Shown: positions 1 through 9,294 of the stretch, one piece after another
How positions within the stretch are numbered: the first letter of the stretch is position 1
Layout of the letters: the number at the start of each line of letters is the position of its first letter
Assembly: GCA_017744605.1 (NCBI GenBank)
Contig: JAGIAZ010000005.1
Coordinates: 1 to 64,000, forward strand
DNA length: 64,000 nt
Direction: 5' to 3'
Origin: Sphingobium sp.
Lineage (GTDB): Bacteria; Pseudomonadota; Alphaproteobacteria; Sphingomonadales; Sphingomonadaceae
Notes under the pieces: model-generated
What the model was told of the DNA's origin: nothing
Seen by the model: only the letters and a program-made list of their open reading frames with translations
The model's database searches: none
Program-made: the position numbers and the translations under genes

Positions 1-528
<528 letters not shown>

Positions 529-534
529 CGAGCA

Positions 535-585
535 TTTCCTCGCCTCTTCAAGGGTCGGCCAGAGGCACGTGACTCTGGCCGAGAT
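535..585. repeat. REP-like palindrome downstream of ilvC
   Basis: A 10-bp perfect stem (555-564 with 573-582) closes an 8-base loop that contains CACGTG. The tract from about 537 to 572 is clearly related to the reverse complement of the long palindrome at 9225-9294. Both contain a CTTCA-GGGT stretch followed by CCAGAGGCACGTGAC. It is therefore one copy of a dispersed element rather than a gene-specific terminator, although it could stop transcription of ilvC. Confidence 0.7.
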
Positions 586-619
586 AGTGCAGCCTGCCGA
601 TGCAGTCGGCTAGCGAAGC

Positions 620-653
620 TTGGAGAGGGGGAACAGCGTATTCCCCTCTCCAA
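620..653 (+). terminator. Hairpin between ilvC and the YceI gene
   Basis: An 11-bp arm at 620-630 (TTGGAGAGGGG) pairs with 643-653 (CCCCTCTCCAA) around a 12-base loop. No clear T-tract follows, so this may be a terminator of ilvC or another palindromic repeat. The rest of the 300-base gap from 529 to 828 holds no ORF that I would support. The YceI promoter must lie in it, but I could not pick out a convincing -35/-10 pair. Confidence 0.4.
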
Positions 654-828
654 CTGCGCCTAATCGCCCTTGGCGATAAGGCTCTATATCCTCTCGCTGA
701 AGGGACGAGGAACGCGTTCATGTCCGTCGTTTCACATTTGTGAGCCGATGCTGGGGTGACATGATCAACTAGCAGGCTATTCTCCGCGCCGACGACTCGT
801 GAAAAGTCGCGCCAGAGGAGAATTTTCG

Positions 829-1452
829 ATGCGCCCCATTTACGCTGTCCTTCCCGCCCTGATGCTTGCCGGTATCGGCGGCGCCATCATTGCCCAGCCT
901 GCTGCGCCTGCCATGTCGGACGATCCGGCCAAGGTTGCCGCCGGCACCTACAGCGCCGATCCCGGCCACAGCCAGGTGCTCTTCACATACAAGCATATGG
1001 GCCTGACCTGGAATATGGGCCTGCTTTCGGGTGCCACCGGCACGCTGACCATCGATCCCAAGGCGCCCGCCAACGCCAAGGTCTCGATCGACGTGCCGAT
1101 CAACACGCTGCGCTCGACCGTCGCGAAGCTGGACGAGGAATTCCAGTCGGCGATGTTCTTCGACGCCGCCAAGTACCCGACCGCTCACTTTGAATCGACC
1201 AGCGTCACGGTCAACGGCAAGACCGCCAAAGTCGCGGGCAACCTCACCATCCGCGGCGTGACCAAGCCGGTGACGATCGACGCGACGCTGCTCGCTGCGG
1301 GCAATGGCCCGATGACGAAAAAGCCGGTCGTCTCCTTCCAGGGCGTCGCGCACATCAAGCGCAGCGATTATGGCAAGGAACTCGGCCTGGCCGTTCCGAT
1401 GGTGGCCGACGAGGTGAAGCTCGATATCACGGCCCAGTTCGACCAGAAGTGA
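829..1452 (+). CDS. YceI-family periplasmic protein
   Basis: The protein has 207 residues. The N-terminus (about residues 1-22) is a short basic start, a hydrophobic stretch and small residues, which fits a Sec signal peptide, so export to the periplasm is expected. The mature part starts with GTYSADPGHSQVLFTYKHMG, as in YceI proteins, which fold as lipocalin-like barrels that bind isoprenoid or other amphiphilic molecules. Other family blocks are the DEEFQSAMFFDAAKYP and NLTIRGVTKPV segments. I chose ATG 829 because GAGGAG lies 8 bases upstream; a GTG at 799 has no such site. A strong terminator follows directly. The ligand is unknown. Confidence 0.9.
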   Translation: MRPIYAVLPALMLAGIGGAIIAQPAAPAMSDDPAKVAAGTYSADPGHSQVLFTYKHMGLTWNMGLLSGATGTLTIDPKAPANAKVSIDVPINTLRSTVAKLDEEFQSAMFFDAAKYPTAHFESTSVTVNGKTAKVAGNLTIRGVTKPVTIDATLLAAGNGPMTKKPVVSFQGVAHIKRSDYGKELGLAVPMVADEVKLDITAQFDQK

Positions 1453-1472
1453 TCGACTGACCCAAAGAGTAA

Positions 1473-1508
1473 AAGGGCCCCGAAGCGCTGCTTCGGGGCC
1501 TTTCTTTT
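1473..1508 (+). terminator. Rho-independent terminator after the YceI gene
   Basis: An 11-bp stem, GGCCCCGAAGC at 1476-1486 with its complement at 1490-1500, closes a 3-base loop and is followed by TTTCTTTT. It starts about 20 bases after the stop codon, an ideal intrinsic terminator. Confidence 0.93.
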
Positions 1509-1641
1509 GCCATCAATCGAAAAGAATCAGCGATCAGCCAAGAACAGGTCGAAAGCGCCCTTCATGCATCCAATCGACCTTGGATAGCCGTAACCCGGTA
1601 TGGTTCCGCCGATCGCGCATCTGCACGCTCGCGACGAAGGC

Positions 1642-1950
1642 TCAGCTTTTGCCGAATAGCCCCTTTGCCATGCCTTGAAGGTCGTCCAGCACGCTGCCGT
1701 CGCCATTCTTGTCGAGCATGGACGTCGCCTTGCCCATCAACCCGTCGCCGCCATCAGGCAGCATGGACTTGAGATGATCGAGCGAAAGACCATGCTCCTG
1801 GGCCGCCGCACTCAATGCTTCCAGCGGGTTGCCGCCGCCGGCCACCTTGTCCTTGAGATTTGCCACCACGGCCTGGACCTGTTCGGCTGGCAAGCCGAGC
1901 TTCGCTGCAACATCGTCGATATTGTCGAAAATTCCGTCGAATATGCTCAT
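1642..1950 (-). CDS. Small acidic protein with an EF-hand-like loop
   Basis: This is a 102-residue protein without signal peptide or membrane segment. The first half is helical and Ala/Leu-rich (DNIDDVAAKLGLP). The C-terminal third contains DKNGDGSVLDDL, which matches the first part of a calcium-binding EF-hand or dockerin loop (D-x-N-x-D-x-S) followed by a hydrophobic helix. I do not recognise a named family with certainty; proteins of this general type are annotated as hypothetical or DUF937-like. ATG 1950 was chosen over upstream codons because GAGG lies about 9 bases before it. It lies downstream of pckA on the same strand, behind a hairpin, and is probably its own unit. Confidence 0.7.
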   Translation of the reverse strand: MSIFDGIFDNIDDVAAKLGLPAEQVQAVVANLKDKVAGGGNPLEALSAAAQEHGLSLDHLKSMLPDGGDGLMGKATSMLDKNGDGSVLDDLQGMAKGLFGKS

Positions 1951-1977
1951 GACAGGTCCTCGCTGCAGAGTCGGAGA

Positions 1978-2007
1978 AGGCCGCCATCCTATCACGGATA
2001 GCGGCCT
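1978..2007 (-). terminator. Hairpin downstream of pckA
   Basis: AGGCCGC at 1978-1984 pairs with GCGGCCT at 2001-2007, and the stem continues through ATCC/GGAT with one mismatch. On the minus strand it is followed by TTCTCC, only weakly U-rich. It lies 30-60 bases after the pckA stop, so termination of pckA is the likely role. Confidence 0.6.
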
Positions 2008-2037
2008 CCTCAAGGTCTTCAGCGATGAACCGAGTCG

Positions 2038-3645
2038 TCAGGCAGCAGTCAGCATGACTTCCCTTACGGCATCGTCGACATGGTCGACAAACTGCGCAAA
2101 ATTGTCCACGAACTGCTTGACCAGCTTGGCCGCCGTCTCGTCATAGGCATTCTTGTCGGCCCAGGCCGCGCGCGGATCGAGCATATTGGGATCGATACCC
2201 GCCACGGCGACCGGCACTTCGAAGCCGAAGTTCGGATCGATCCTGAACTGCGCGCCGTTGAGGCTGCCGTCGAGTGCCGCGTTGAGCAGGGCGCGCGTCA
2301 CCTTGATCGGCATGCGCTTGATGCCCGGATCGGTCGCCTTGCCACCCGTCCAGCCGGTGTTGACGAGCCAGCAGGTCACATTGCCCTTGGCAATGCGTTC
2401 CTTGAGGAGATTGCCATAGATGCTCGGATGACGCGGCATGAACGGCGCGCCGAAACAGGTCGAAAAGGTTGCCGACGGCTCGGTCACGCCGATCTCGGTG
2501 CCGGCGACGCGCGCGGTATAACCCGAGAGGAAGTGATACATGGCTTGATCCGGCGAAAGCCGCGAGATCGGAGGCAGAACGCCATAGGCGTCGGCAGTCA
2601 GGAAGATGATGTTCTTCGGGACCGGACCGAGATTGCTCTCGCTCGTATTCGGGATGAAATCGAGCGGATAGGAGCCGCGGCTATTCTCGGCGAGCGTATT
2701 ATCGTCGAAATCGAGCTCGCGCGTCTCCGGGTTCATCACGACATTCTCGAGCACCGTGCCGAAACGCTTGCTGGTCGCGAATATCTCCGGCTCGGCCTCG
2801 GCCGAGAGGTTGATCATCTTGGCATAGCAGCCGCCCTCGAAATTGAAGACCGCCGTATCCGACCAGCCATGCTCGTCGTCGCCGATCAGCGTGCGCGATG
2901 CGTCGGCCGAGAGTGTCGTCTTGCCGGTGCCGGAAAGCCCGAAGAACACCGCCGTGTCGCCGTTGGGGCCGATGTTGGCCGAGCAGTGCATGGGCATGAC
3001 GCTCTTCACCGGCAGCAGGTAATTGAGGATGCCGAACACCGACTTCTTCATCTCGCCGGCATAGGCCGTGCCGCCGATGAGGATCAGCTTTTCGGTGAAG
3101 TTGACCGCAATGATCGTGTCACTGCCCTCGCGCCCACCATAGCGCGCCGCATCATTCCTGAAGCTCGGCAGGTCGATGATCGTATATTCGGGCACGAAGT
3201 TTGCGAGTTCGCTGCGCTCCGGGCGCACGAGCAGCGTGCGAATGAAGAGATTATGCCAGGCTAGCTCGTTGATGACGCGCACCTTGACGCGATGTTCCGG
3301 CTGCGAACCGCCATAAAGGTCTGCAACATAAAGCTGCTTCCTGTCGCCGAGCGCTGCGAAAAAGTCCGCCTTGAGCGCAGCAAAATGCGCCGGCGTCATC
3401 GCGCGGTTGACGTCGCCCCACCAGACCGTGTTCTCGGTCTCGGCATCGCGCACAATGAACTTGTCCTTGGCCGAACGGCCGGTGTGCTTGCCGGTCGCCA
3501 CGACCAGCGGACCATCCTTCGCAAGCGAGCCTTCACCATTGCGCACCGCTTCTTCAACGAGCGGGGCCGTCAACAGATTCCATTTGATCTCGGCGGACGT
3601 AACAATGCCCTGATCGCTCAGAGCATAGGAAGACTTAGCCTGCAC
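2038..3645 (-). CDS. pckA: Phosphoenolpyruvate carboxykinase (ATP)
   Basis: The 535-residue cytoplasmic enzyme converts oxaloacetate and ATP to PEP and CO2, the first step of gluconeogenesis. The kinase P-loop [11 protein letters not shown] is at about residues 236-246, followed by [10 protein letters not shown] for metal binding. The N-terminal [12 protein letters not shown] and central MHCSANIG blocks are typical of the ATP-dependent class. Length is normal for the family. The start is GTG at 3645 with GGAGAA 4 bases upstream. It is divergent from chvI, an arrangement widely seen in alphaproteobacteria, where ChvI-type regulators or acid/carbon signals can influence pckA. That link is known from relatives and is inferred here. 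Confidence 0.98.
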   Translation of the reverse strand: MQAKSSYALSDQGIVTSAEIKWNLLTAPLVEEAVRNGEGSLAKDGPLVVATGKHTGRSAKDKFIVRDAETENTVWWGDVNRAMTPAHFAALKADFFAALGDRKQLYVADLYGGSQPEHRVKVRVINELAWHNLFIRTLLVRPERSELANFVPEYTIIDLPSFRNDAARYGGREGSDTIIAVNFTEKLILIGGTAYAGEMKKSVFGILNYLLPVKSVMPMHCSANIGPNGDTAVFFGLSGTGKTTLSADASRTLIGDDEHGWSDTAVFNFEGGCYAKMINLSAEAEPEIFATSKRFGTVLENVVMNPETRELDFDDNTLAENSRGSYPLDFIPNTSESNLGPVPKNIIFLTADAYGVLPPISRLSPDQAMYHFLSGYTARVAGTEIGVTEPSATFSTCFGAPFMPRHPSIYGNLLKERIAKGNVTCWLVNTGWTGGKATDPGIKRMPIKVTRALLNAALDGSLNGAQFRIDPNFGFEVPVAVAGIDPNMLDPRAAWADKNAYDETAAKLVKQFVDNFAQFVDHVDDAVREVMLTAA

Positions 3646-3912
3646 ACTGTTCTCCCGACTTCTGTAGGTCAGCCGCGGAACGGCCTGTTCATGTCAATCT
3701 TTTGGGCGCAATTCCCGGCGCGCCGATACCGGGCGCATAGGGCCTCCTCGCCTCAGCGTCAAATCAGCTTACTATACTTGGTATGAATTCGCACCTGGGT
3801 CCGAACTCACCGCGCCGATATGCGATCCCGTCTCGTCGAGTATGTTGCGCACCATGGGGCCATGCGATAGGCGGAACCACCCGTCCAACAGCGAAAGGCC
3901 GGCGCCCGGCCA
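3646..3912. promoter_or_regulatory. Divergent intergenic region between pckA and chvI
   Basis: These 267 bases must hold the promoters of both pckA and the chvI operon. TATACT at 3773-3778 is a possible plus-strand -10 element, but no good -35 lies 16-18 bases before it. A TTGACA reads on the minus strand near 3692-3697 without a good -10. I see no clear operator palindrome, so promoter positions are left open. Confidence 0.45.
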
Positions 3913-4629
3913 ATGACCGCACCGTCCGCTCCCAGCGTCGCGCTCGTCGATGATGATCGCAACATCCTTCAGTCGCTCAGCATCGCGCTGAACGCCGAAG
4001 GCTTCGTGACGCGTCTTTACCCGGACGGTCATAGCGCATTGAAGGCGCTCATCGACAATCCACCCGATCTCGTGGTTTGCGATATCAAGATGCCCAATAT
4101 GGACGGAATGGAACTGCTCCGGCGCATTCGCGCAAAGAGCATGCTGCCCTTCATCTTCCTGACATCCAAGGCCGACGAGGCGGACGAAGCCCTCGGCCTC
4201 ACGCTCGGTGCCGACGATTATATCGCCAAGCCCTTCTCGCAGCGCCTGCTTATCGCCCGTATCCGCGCGCTGCTGCGCCGGACCGAGATCGGCAGGGTCA
4301 TCGAGGATCAGGGCGAAGAATCGTATGAAACGATTGCGCGTGGCCGGCTCGTCATGGACCCCGCGCGCCACATGGTGACCTGGGACGGCGCGCCGGTGAC
4401 CCTCACCGTGACCGAATTCCTCATCCTGGAGGCGCTCGCCCACCGTCCCGGCATCGTCAAGACGCGCAACCAGCTGATGGATGCGGCCTATCAGGACGAC
4501 ATCTATGTCGATGACCGTACCATCGACAGCCACATCAAACGCCTGCGCCGCAAATTCCGCGAAGCAGCGCCCGACTTCAACGCGATCGATACGCTCTATG
4601 GCGCCGGATATCGATTTACCGAGGAGTGA
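3913..4629 (+). CDS. chvI: Response regulator ChvI (OmpR/PhoB family)
   Basis: The protein has 238 residues. An N-terminal receiver domain (about 8-120) shows the acidic pair in LVDDD, the phospho-acceptor Asp57 in [12 protein letters not shown], the Thr of FLTSK and Lys106 in AKPF. A C-terminal winged-helix DNA-binding domain (about 140-236) ends [13 protein letters not shown]...YGAGYRF. With ChvG it forms the envelope- and acid-responsive two-component system of alphaproteobacteria (ChvI/ExoS-ChvI/BatR type). The stop region overlaps the start of chvG, so the two are co-translated. Assignment to ChvI rather than another OmpR-type regulator rests on the conserved gene order pckA/chvI-chvG-hprK. 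Confidence 0.94.
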   Translation: MTAPSAPSVALVDDDRNILQSLSIALNAEGFVTRLYPDGHSALKALIDNPPDLVVCDIKMPNMDGMELLRRIRAKSMLPFIFLTSKADEADEALGLTLGADDYIAKPFSQRLLIARIRALLRRTEIGRVIEDQGEESYETIARGRLVMDPARHMVTWDGAPVTLTVTEFLILEALAHRPGIVKTRNQLMDAAYQDDIYVDDRTIDSHIKRLRRKFREAAPDFNAIDTLYGAGYRFTEE

Positions 4630-6214
4630 GCGGCGCGGGGCCGAGCGCGAATGGACACCGCGCATCTCGGTCACGCGACGCATCCTCGCCGTCAACATCT
4701 TCGCGCTCGTCTTCCTCGCCGCCGGATTTTTCTATCTCGACAGCTATCGCGCCCGGCTGATTGACGGGCGGCTCATCGCCACCGGGCGCGAAGCCGCCTT
4801 GATCGCCGCCGCCGTCGAGTCCGCGCCCCTAGGCGAACGCGTCCCGCTCCTCACGCGCGAAGCCGGCACATCGGGCCTGCGCCTGCGCGTCTACGATGCA
4901 GCCGGACGCAAGATCGTCGACAGCTTCGCGCTCGGCAAACGGACCTATGTGCTGGCCGACCCTGCTCGCGACCCCATCAACCTGCGCCTTGCGCGCGTGC
5001 TCGACAGGCTCGTCGAGACGATCGCCTTCGCCGCCAAGCCGGACTATGTCCGCGAGCCGAGGAACGACAAGGCTAGCGCGTGGCCGGAAGCACAAGCCGC
5101 CCTCGCCGGCACAGGCGCCTCCGGACTCTATCGCTTCGCGCCCGACAGGACGCCATTCCTCAGCGCCGCCCGGCCGATGTTCGGAGGCAAGGCTGTCTTG
5201 CTTGCCACGGTCAATGCCCAGGACATTACGGAAGTCGTCCGCGCCGAGCGTCTGCGCATCTTCCTGGTCCTCGCGGCCGCGATCGTCGCGTCCGTGCTGC
5301 TTTCCCTATTCCTTGCGCGCACGATCGTGCTGCCGCTCCGTCGCCTCGCCCTCGCCGCCGTGCGCGTGCGGCTGGGGCGTGCCCGCGAGGTGATTGTCCC
5401 TCGCCTCCCCGAACGGCGCGACGAGATCGGCATGCTCGCGCGCGCCATCTCGGACATGAGCCAGGCGCTGCGCCAGCGCATCGACGCCACGGAAAGCTTC
5501 GCCGCCGATGTGAGCCACGAGCTCAAGAATCCCATTGCGTCGCTGCGTTCGGCGCTTGAGGGCCTGACACACATTCACGACGAGGGCCTCAGGAAGAGGC
5601 TGCTCGATATCGCGCAGGACGATGTCCGCCGCCTGGACCGCCTCGTGACCGACATCGCCGAGGCGTCGCGCATCGATGCGCAGCTTTCGCGCACGCCGTT
5701 CGAACTCATCGACATGGGCAGGTTGGCAGGCCGGGTCGTCCGTGGTCAATCGACGCGCGACGGAGAAGCCCCCGTGCGCATCGTCTATGCGCGGCCAGCC
5801 CGCGGATCCGCGCTGGTCATGGGCGACGCGCAGAAGCTCTCGCGCGTGCTCGAAAACCTGCTCGACAATGCCCGCTCATTCTCGCCAGTTGACGGGCGCA
5901 TCCGCGTTGCGGTCGAAACGGGTCGCTCCGACGTGACGATCCTTGTCGACGATGAAGGCCCTGGCGTGCCGGAGCACGAACGCGAGGCCATTTTCCGGCG
6001 GTTTCACAGCGTCCGGCCCGCCCAGGAGGATTTCGGCCGGCACAGCGGCCTCGGTCTCGCCATCGTCAGTACGATCCTGGAGGGCCATAATGGCCATATC
6101 CGGGCGGAGAACCGGCCGGATGGCGCAGCGGGCGCACGCTTCCGCGTCACATTGCCGCGCGCCGGGTCCGAACCGGACGATACGTCCGATGACGATGCCG
6201 AAACGGAAGGTTGA
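4598..6214 (+). CDS. chvG: Sensor histidine kinase ChvG
   Basis: The protein has 538 residues from ATG 4598, which overlaps chvI by 32 bases. The region upstream of this ATG in the same frame is out-of-frame chvI sequence. A membrane segment at about 28-48 and a second one near 220-245 flank a periplasmic sensor domain; a HAMP linker follows. The dimerisation box DVSHELKNP has the phospho-acceptor His307. The ATP-binding domain shows [18 protein letters not shown] and SGLGLAIV. It autophosphorylates and transfers to ChvI. The stop and the hprK start almost touch. No unusual residues are seen in the catalytic motifs. Confidence 0.93.
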   Translation: MAPDIDLPRSERRGAEREWTPRISVTRRILAVNIFALVFLAAGFFYLDSYRARLIDGRLIATGREAALIAAAVESAPLGERVPLLTREAGTSGLRLRVYDAAGRKIVDSFALGKRTYVLADPARDPINLRLARVLDRLVETIAFAAKPDYVREPRNDKASAWPEAQAALAGTGASGLYRFAPDRTPFLSAARPMFGGKAVLLATVNAQDITEVVRAERLRIFLVLAAAIVASVLLSLFLARTIVLPLRRLALAAVRVRLGRAREVIVPRLPERRDEIGMLARAISDMSQALRQRIDATESFAADVSHELKNPIASLRSALEGLTHIHDEGLRKRLLDIAQDDVRRLDRLVTDIAEASRIDAQLSRTPFELIDMGRLAGRVVRGQSTRDGEAPVRIVYARPARGSALVMGDAQKLSRVLENLLDNARSFSPVDGRIRVAVETGRSDVTILVDDEGPGVPEHEREAIFRRFHSVRPAQEDFGRHSGLGLAIVSTILEGHNGHIRAENRPDGAAGARFRVTLPRAGSEPDDTSDDDAETEG

Positions 6215-6219
6215 GCAAG

Positions 6220-6648
6220 ATGGCCAGGACCATCCACGCCACGTGCGTCGCGATCGAGGGGCATGGTTTGCTCATCATGGGCGCCAGCGGATCGGGCAAA
6301 TCCGATCTTGCCCTGCGCCTCATCGATCGTGGCGCCGTGCTGGTCAGCGACGATTACACGGCTTTGACGGCGGTCGACGGCCAGCTATGCGCCTCACCAC
6401 CGACCAATATCGCCGGACTGTTGGAAATCCGCCATATCGGCATCGTTAATCTGCCTTATGTCATAGACGTGCCCATTGCTCTTGCGATCGCACTGGACGA
6501 AAAGCCCCAACGCATGCCGGACCAACCCACCATGATCGAGCTTATAGGCATCGGTGTGCCCTGCGTCGCGCTGGCCGGACTGGAAGCGTCGGCGCCAATC
6601 AAGGCGGAGATGATGCTGGCGCGCTTCGGGCTGGGCGTCGAACGGTGA
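6220..6648 (+). CDS. hprK: HPr kinase/phosphorylase, short alphaproteobacterial form
   Basis: The protein has 142 residues. It consists only of the catalytic domain, with Walker A GASGSGKS at 21-28, VSDDYTAL, and the GIGVP and KAEMMLARFG blocks. The N-terminal domain of Firmicutes HprK is absent, as usual in alphaproteobacteria. It phosphorylates HPr on a serine, and the target HPr lies two genes downstream. ATG 6220 was chosen because GGAAGG lies 9 bases upstream; an in-frame TTG at 6211 overlaps the chvG stop but leaves no spacing. The stop overlaps the GTG of rapZ by four bases. Confidence 0.93.
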   Translation: MARTIHATCVAIEGHGLLIMGASGSGKSDLALRLIDRGAVLVSDDYTALTAVDGQLCASPPTNIAGLLEIRHIGIVNLPYVIDVPIALAIALDEKPQRMPDQPTMIELIGIGVPCVALAGLEASAPIKAEMMLARFGLGVER

Positions 6649-7598
6649 CGGCCTCCCCGCGCCCGCCCAAGTCGATCTTGATCGTGACCGGCCTGTCCGG
6701 TGCGGGCAAATCGACCTCGCTCCGCACGCTCGAGGATGCCGGCTGGGAGACGGTCGACAATCTACCGCTCGCCTTGGTCGATCGACTGCTTGCCGCGCCC
6801 ACGCCGGAAGGCCGCGACCCGCTCGAGGGCCGCCCGCTTGCCGTGGGCATCGACGCCCGGACGCGAGGCTTCGACGCAGCGGCGATCCTGTCGCGTATCG
6901 AGGCCCTGCGCATGCGCCAGTCGGTGCGGGTCGAAATGCTGTTCCTGGATTGTTCGGGATCGGTGCTCGAGCGGCGCTATACCGAAACACGCCGCCGCCA
7001 TCCGCTGGCGCTCGACCGGCCCGCCGCCGACGGCATCGCCCGCGAACGCGAGCTGCTGGAGCCCCTGCGCCATGCCGCCGAACATCTCATCGATACGACC
7101 GATATCGCGGCAAACGGCCTGCAGCAGCTCATCCGCCAGCGCTTCGCCGGCCCTTTCGAGTCGACGCTGACCGTGATTTCCTTCGGCTATGCGCGCGGCA
7201 TACCGCGCAATGCCGACCTCGTGTTCGACATGCGCTTCTTGCGGAATCCCTATTGGGATGAAGCATTGCGCGAGATGACGGGACTCGATGCGCCGGTTCG
7301 CGACTATGTCATGGCAGATCCGATGTTCGAAACCGTGCTCGCGCAGATAGAGGCACTGCTCGAAACGGTGCTCCCGCGCTACAGCGAGGACGGAAAGGCC
7401 TATGTGACGGTCGCGTTCGGTTGCACCGGAGGGAGACACAGGTCAGTCTGCGTTGCAGAAGAAATTTGTGAGCGCTTGCGGAAAGCGGGCTTTTCGCCCA
7501 CGATCTCGCACCGCAATCTGGAATCGGTTCAGCTGGACGCGTATGAGACCCGGCACCGAGACGACATTACGGCAATGCAGGAACGGGGCGCATCGTAA
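6645..7598 (+). CDS. rapZ: RNase adapter protein RapZ (YvcJ family)
   Basis: The protein has 317 residues with Walker A GLSGAGKS at 16-23 and the C-terminal GCTGGRHRSV block that binds small ligands in RapZ proteins. In enterobacteria RapZ binds glucosamine-6-phosphate and guides RNase E to the GlmZ small RNA; in alphaproteobacteria the gene is kept next to hprK and its role is less clear. The start is GTG 6645, overlapping the hprK stop (GTGA). The loop EAGWETVDNLP-type segment after the P-loop is family-typical. A gap of two bases separates it from the EIIA gene, so the block is one operon. Confidence 0.94.
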   Translation: MTASPRPPKSILIVTGLSGAGKSTSLRTLEDAGWETVDNLPLALVDRLLAAPTPEGRDPLEGRPLAVGIDARTRGFDAAAILSRIEALRMRQSVRVEMLFLDCSGSVLERRYTETRRRHPLALDRPAADGIARERELLEPLRHAAEHLIDTTDIAANGLQQLIRQRFAGPFESTLTVISFGYARGIPRNADLVFDMRFLRNPYWDEALREMTGLDAPVRDYVMADPMFETVLAQIEALLETVLPRYSEDGKAYVTVAFGCTGGRHRSVCVAEEICERLRKAGFSPTISHRNLESVQLDAYETRHRDDITAMQERGAS

Positions 7599-7600
7599 TC

Positions 7601-8005
7601 ATGATCGGACTAGTGCTGGTAACGCACGGCAGGCTGGCCACCGAATTCCGTGTTGCCATGGAGCATGTCGTCGGGCCGCAGGAAGCCATTGAAACAATCT
7701 GCATCGGCCCTGAGGACGACATGGAATCACGCCGTGCGGATATCGCTGCCGCGGTCGCACGGGTCGACGATGGATCGGGCGTCATCCTGCTTACCGACCT
7801 GTTCGGCGGCACCCCGTCCAATCTCGCCATCTCCCTGCTGCAAGCGGGCAAGATCGAGGTGATCGCCGGCGTCAACTTGCCGATGCTGATCCGGCTCGAG
7901 AGCGCCCGGCGGACCATGTCGGTCACCAAGGCCGTCGCCGCAGCGCGGGAAGCCGGCACCAAATATATCAGCGTCGCTTCCGAGCTCCTGGGAGATGCGA
8001 CATGA
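7601..8005 (+). CDS. PTS EIIA-type phosphocarrier (mannose/fructose family)
   Basis: The protein has 134 residues and belongs to the EIIA-Man family. The likely phospho-acceptor is His9 in LVLVTHGRLA. The LLTDLFGGTPSNLA block is diagnostic. No EIIB, EIIC or EIID transport genes are nearby, so the protein is expected to act in the regulatory PTS, receiving phosphate from HPr rather than importing sugar (called ManX or PtsM in some relatives). It ends in a 4-base overlap with ptsH. Function in this organism is inferred from the cluster. Confidence 0.93.
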   Translation: MIGLVLVTHGRLATEFRVAMEHVVGPQEAIETICIGPEDDMESRRADIAAAVARVDDGSGVILLTDLFGGTPSNLAISLLQAGKIEVIAGVNLPMLIRLESARRTMSVTKAVAAAREAGTKYISVASELLGDAT

Positions 8006-8283
8006 GTGGCGACACCCCGGTTAGCCGCACTGTCGCCATCACCAACAGGCGCGGGCTGCATGCGCGCGCCAGCGCCAAGTTCGTGACGCTCGCGGCGAAA
8101 CTCGACGCCACCATCATGGTTCGCAAGGACGGACATGAAGTGGTCGGCACCTCGATCATGGGCCTCATGATGCTGGGCGCGGCGATGGGTGACAGCATCG
8201 TCATTTCGGCCAGTGGCAACGACGCGGAAAATGCCCTCGCGGCCTGTGCGACCTTCGTCGAAGACCGTTTCGGCGAGGAATGA
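8002..8283 (+). CDS. ptsH: Phosphocarrier protein HPr
   Basis: The protein has 93 residues. His20 in RRGLHARAS is the site phosphorylated by Enzyme I, and Ser51 in GTSIMGLMML is the regulatory serine that HprK phosphorylates. Both sites are intact, so the HPr here can be controlled by the HprK encoded upstream. The start ATG overlaps the EIIA stop (ATGA). Enzyme I (ptsI/ptsP) is not in the window. It is the last gene of the chvI operon; repeat-rich DNA follows. Confidence 0.96.
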   Translation: MSGDTPVSRTVAITNRRGLHARASAKFVTLAAKLDATIMVRKDGHEVVGTSIMGLMMLGAAMGDSIVISASGNDAENALAACATFVEDRFGEE

Positions 8284-8299
8284 GGCAATCCGGGACTTT

Positions 8300-8405
8300 G
8301 ACGTTCGCCCGCCCCGTTCGTGTCGAGCATAGTCGAGACATATGTGGTGCGAGCGGTTCTCGCCTTGGCCTTCGGCCAGCTATGGCTCGCTCGAACCGAA
8401 CGGCT
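8300..8405. repeat. Dispersed repeat between ptsH and the methyltransferase gene
   Basis: CGTTCGTGTCGAGCATAGTC at 8315-8334 recurs in inverse orientation at about 53190-53212, with a 24-base core that differs at two positions. The neighbouring GAGCGGTTCTCG and CTCGCTCGAACCG segments can pair as an imperfect inverted repeat. No ORF is supported in the 137-base gap. The repeat resembles short GTGTCGAGC-type dispersed elements common in sphingomonad genomes. Confidence 0.6.
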
Positions 8406-8420
8406 TGGTAATAGGCTGCC

Positions 8421-9224
8421 ATGCCCCGCGAAATCACCGGCTTTTCCAATCCGCTCGTCAAGCGCGTGCGTTCGCTGCGCGAGAAGAAGCATCGCAAGCA
8501 GGAGGGACTCTTCCTCGCCGAGGGGCTGCGCATCCTGACCGAAGCGCGCGAGCGCGGGATCTTGCCGGAAATGCTGTTCCTGGCGACCGGCGCGCGGTCT
8601 CATGAACTTGGCGAGGCGCTGATCGCCGATGTCGAGGCGGCCGGCGGCGATGTGATCCTCACGGCGCCCGACATCCTCTCGAAAATCTCAGGCAAGGAAA
8701 ACAACCAGACGCTGGTCGGCGTCTACCGCGATCGACTGACGCGGTTGCCCAAGCTGGACCGCCGCAAGGCGCCAATCTGGTTCGTGGCCCAGGCGATGCG
8801 CGACCCCGGCAATCTCGGCACGCTGATGCGCATCGGCGACGCGGTCGGTGCTGGTGGCGTCATCCTCATCGACGATTGCGTCGATCCCTTTTCCGTCGAG
8901 ACGGTGCGCGCTTCCATGGGTGCCCTCTTCACCCAGGACATCGCGACGGCGCGCTGGGGCGAGTTCATTGCCTGGCTGCGCGAGGGCCCCGGCCAGCTCG
9001 TCGGCACCAGCCTCAATACGAATCACGACTATCAGGATCCGCAATATGCGCCGCCGACATTCCTGCTGATCGGCAACGAGGCCCGCGGGCTTCCCCAGGA
9101 GTATGAGCAGGCCTGCGATGTGCTGGTGAAGATTCCGATGATGGGCCGCGCCGACAGCCTGAACGCCTCTGTCGCTGGGGCCGTCATGGCCTATGAGGTT
9201 CTGAACCAGTTGCGGCGCTCTTGA
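8421..9224 (+). CDS. TrmH/SpoU-family RNA 2'-O-methyltransferase
   Basis: The protein has 267 residues. The N-terminal part (about 1-100) fits the substrate-binding SpoU_sub_bind domain (FLAEGLRILTEA). The C-terminal part is the knotted SPOUT catalytic domain with DPGNLGTLMRIGDAVGAGGVI, the motif 2 LLIGNEARGLP and motif 3 DSLNASVAGAVMAYE. It transfers a methyl group from SAM to a ribose 2'-OH in rRNA or tRNA; the exact target cannot be read from the sequence. The start ATG 8421 begins MPREITGFSNPLVK, typical for the family. A long palindrome begins right after the stop. Confidence 0.92.
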   Translation: MPREITGFSNPLVKRVRSLREKKHRKQEGLFLAEGLRILTEARERGILPEMLFLATGARSHELGEALIADVEAAGGDVILTAPDILSKISGKENNQTLVGVYRDRLTRLPKLDRRKAPIWFVAQAMRDPGNLGTLMRIGDAVGAGGVILIDDCVDPFSVETVRASMGALFTQDIATARWGEFIAWLREGPGQLVGTSLNTNHDYQDPQYAPPTFLLIGNEARGLPQEYEQACDVLVKIPMMGRADSLNASVAGAVMAYEVLNQLRRS

Positions 9225-9294
9225 TTTTCCTCTCCCCTTCAGGGGTTGACCGGGGTCACGTGCCTCTGGTCAACCCCTGAAGGGGAGAGGAAAA
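9225..9294. repeat. Long perfect palindrome abutting the MFS start codon
   Basis: Arms of 27 bases (9225-9251 and 9268-9294) are perfectly complementary around a 16-base centre containing CACGTG. The right arm ends immediately before ATG 9295 and contains GGGGAGAGG, the only plausible Shine-Dalgarno of the transporter gene. The element starts one base after the methyltransferase stop, so it may also act as its terminator. A diverged relative lies at 535-585. Confidence 0.92.

Noticed and set aside
3680..3700. TTGACA on the minus strand as a pckA -35 box
   Set aside because: No acceptable -10 hexamer lies 16-18 bases downstream, so a promoter call would be guesswork.
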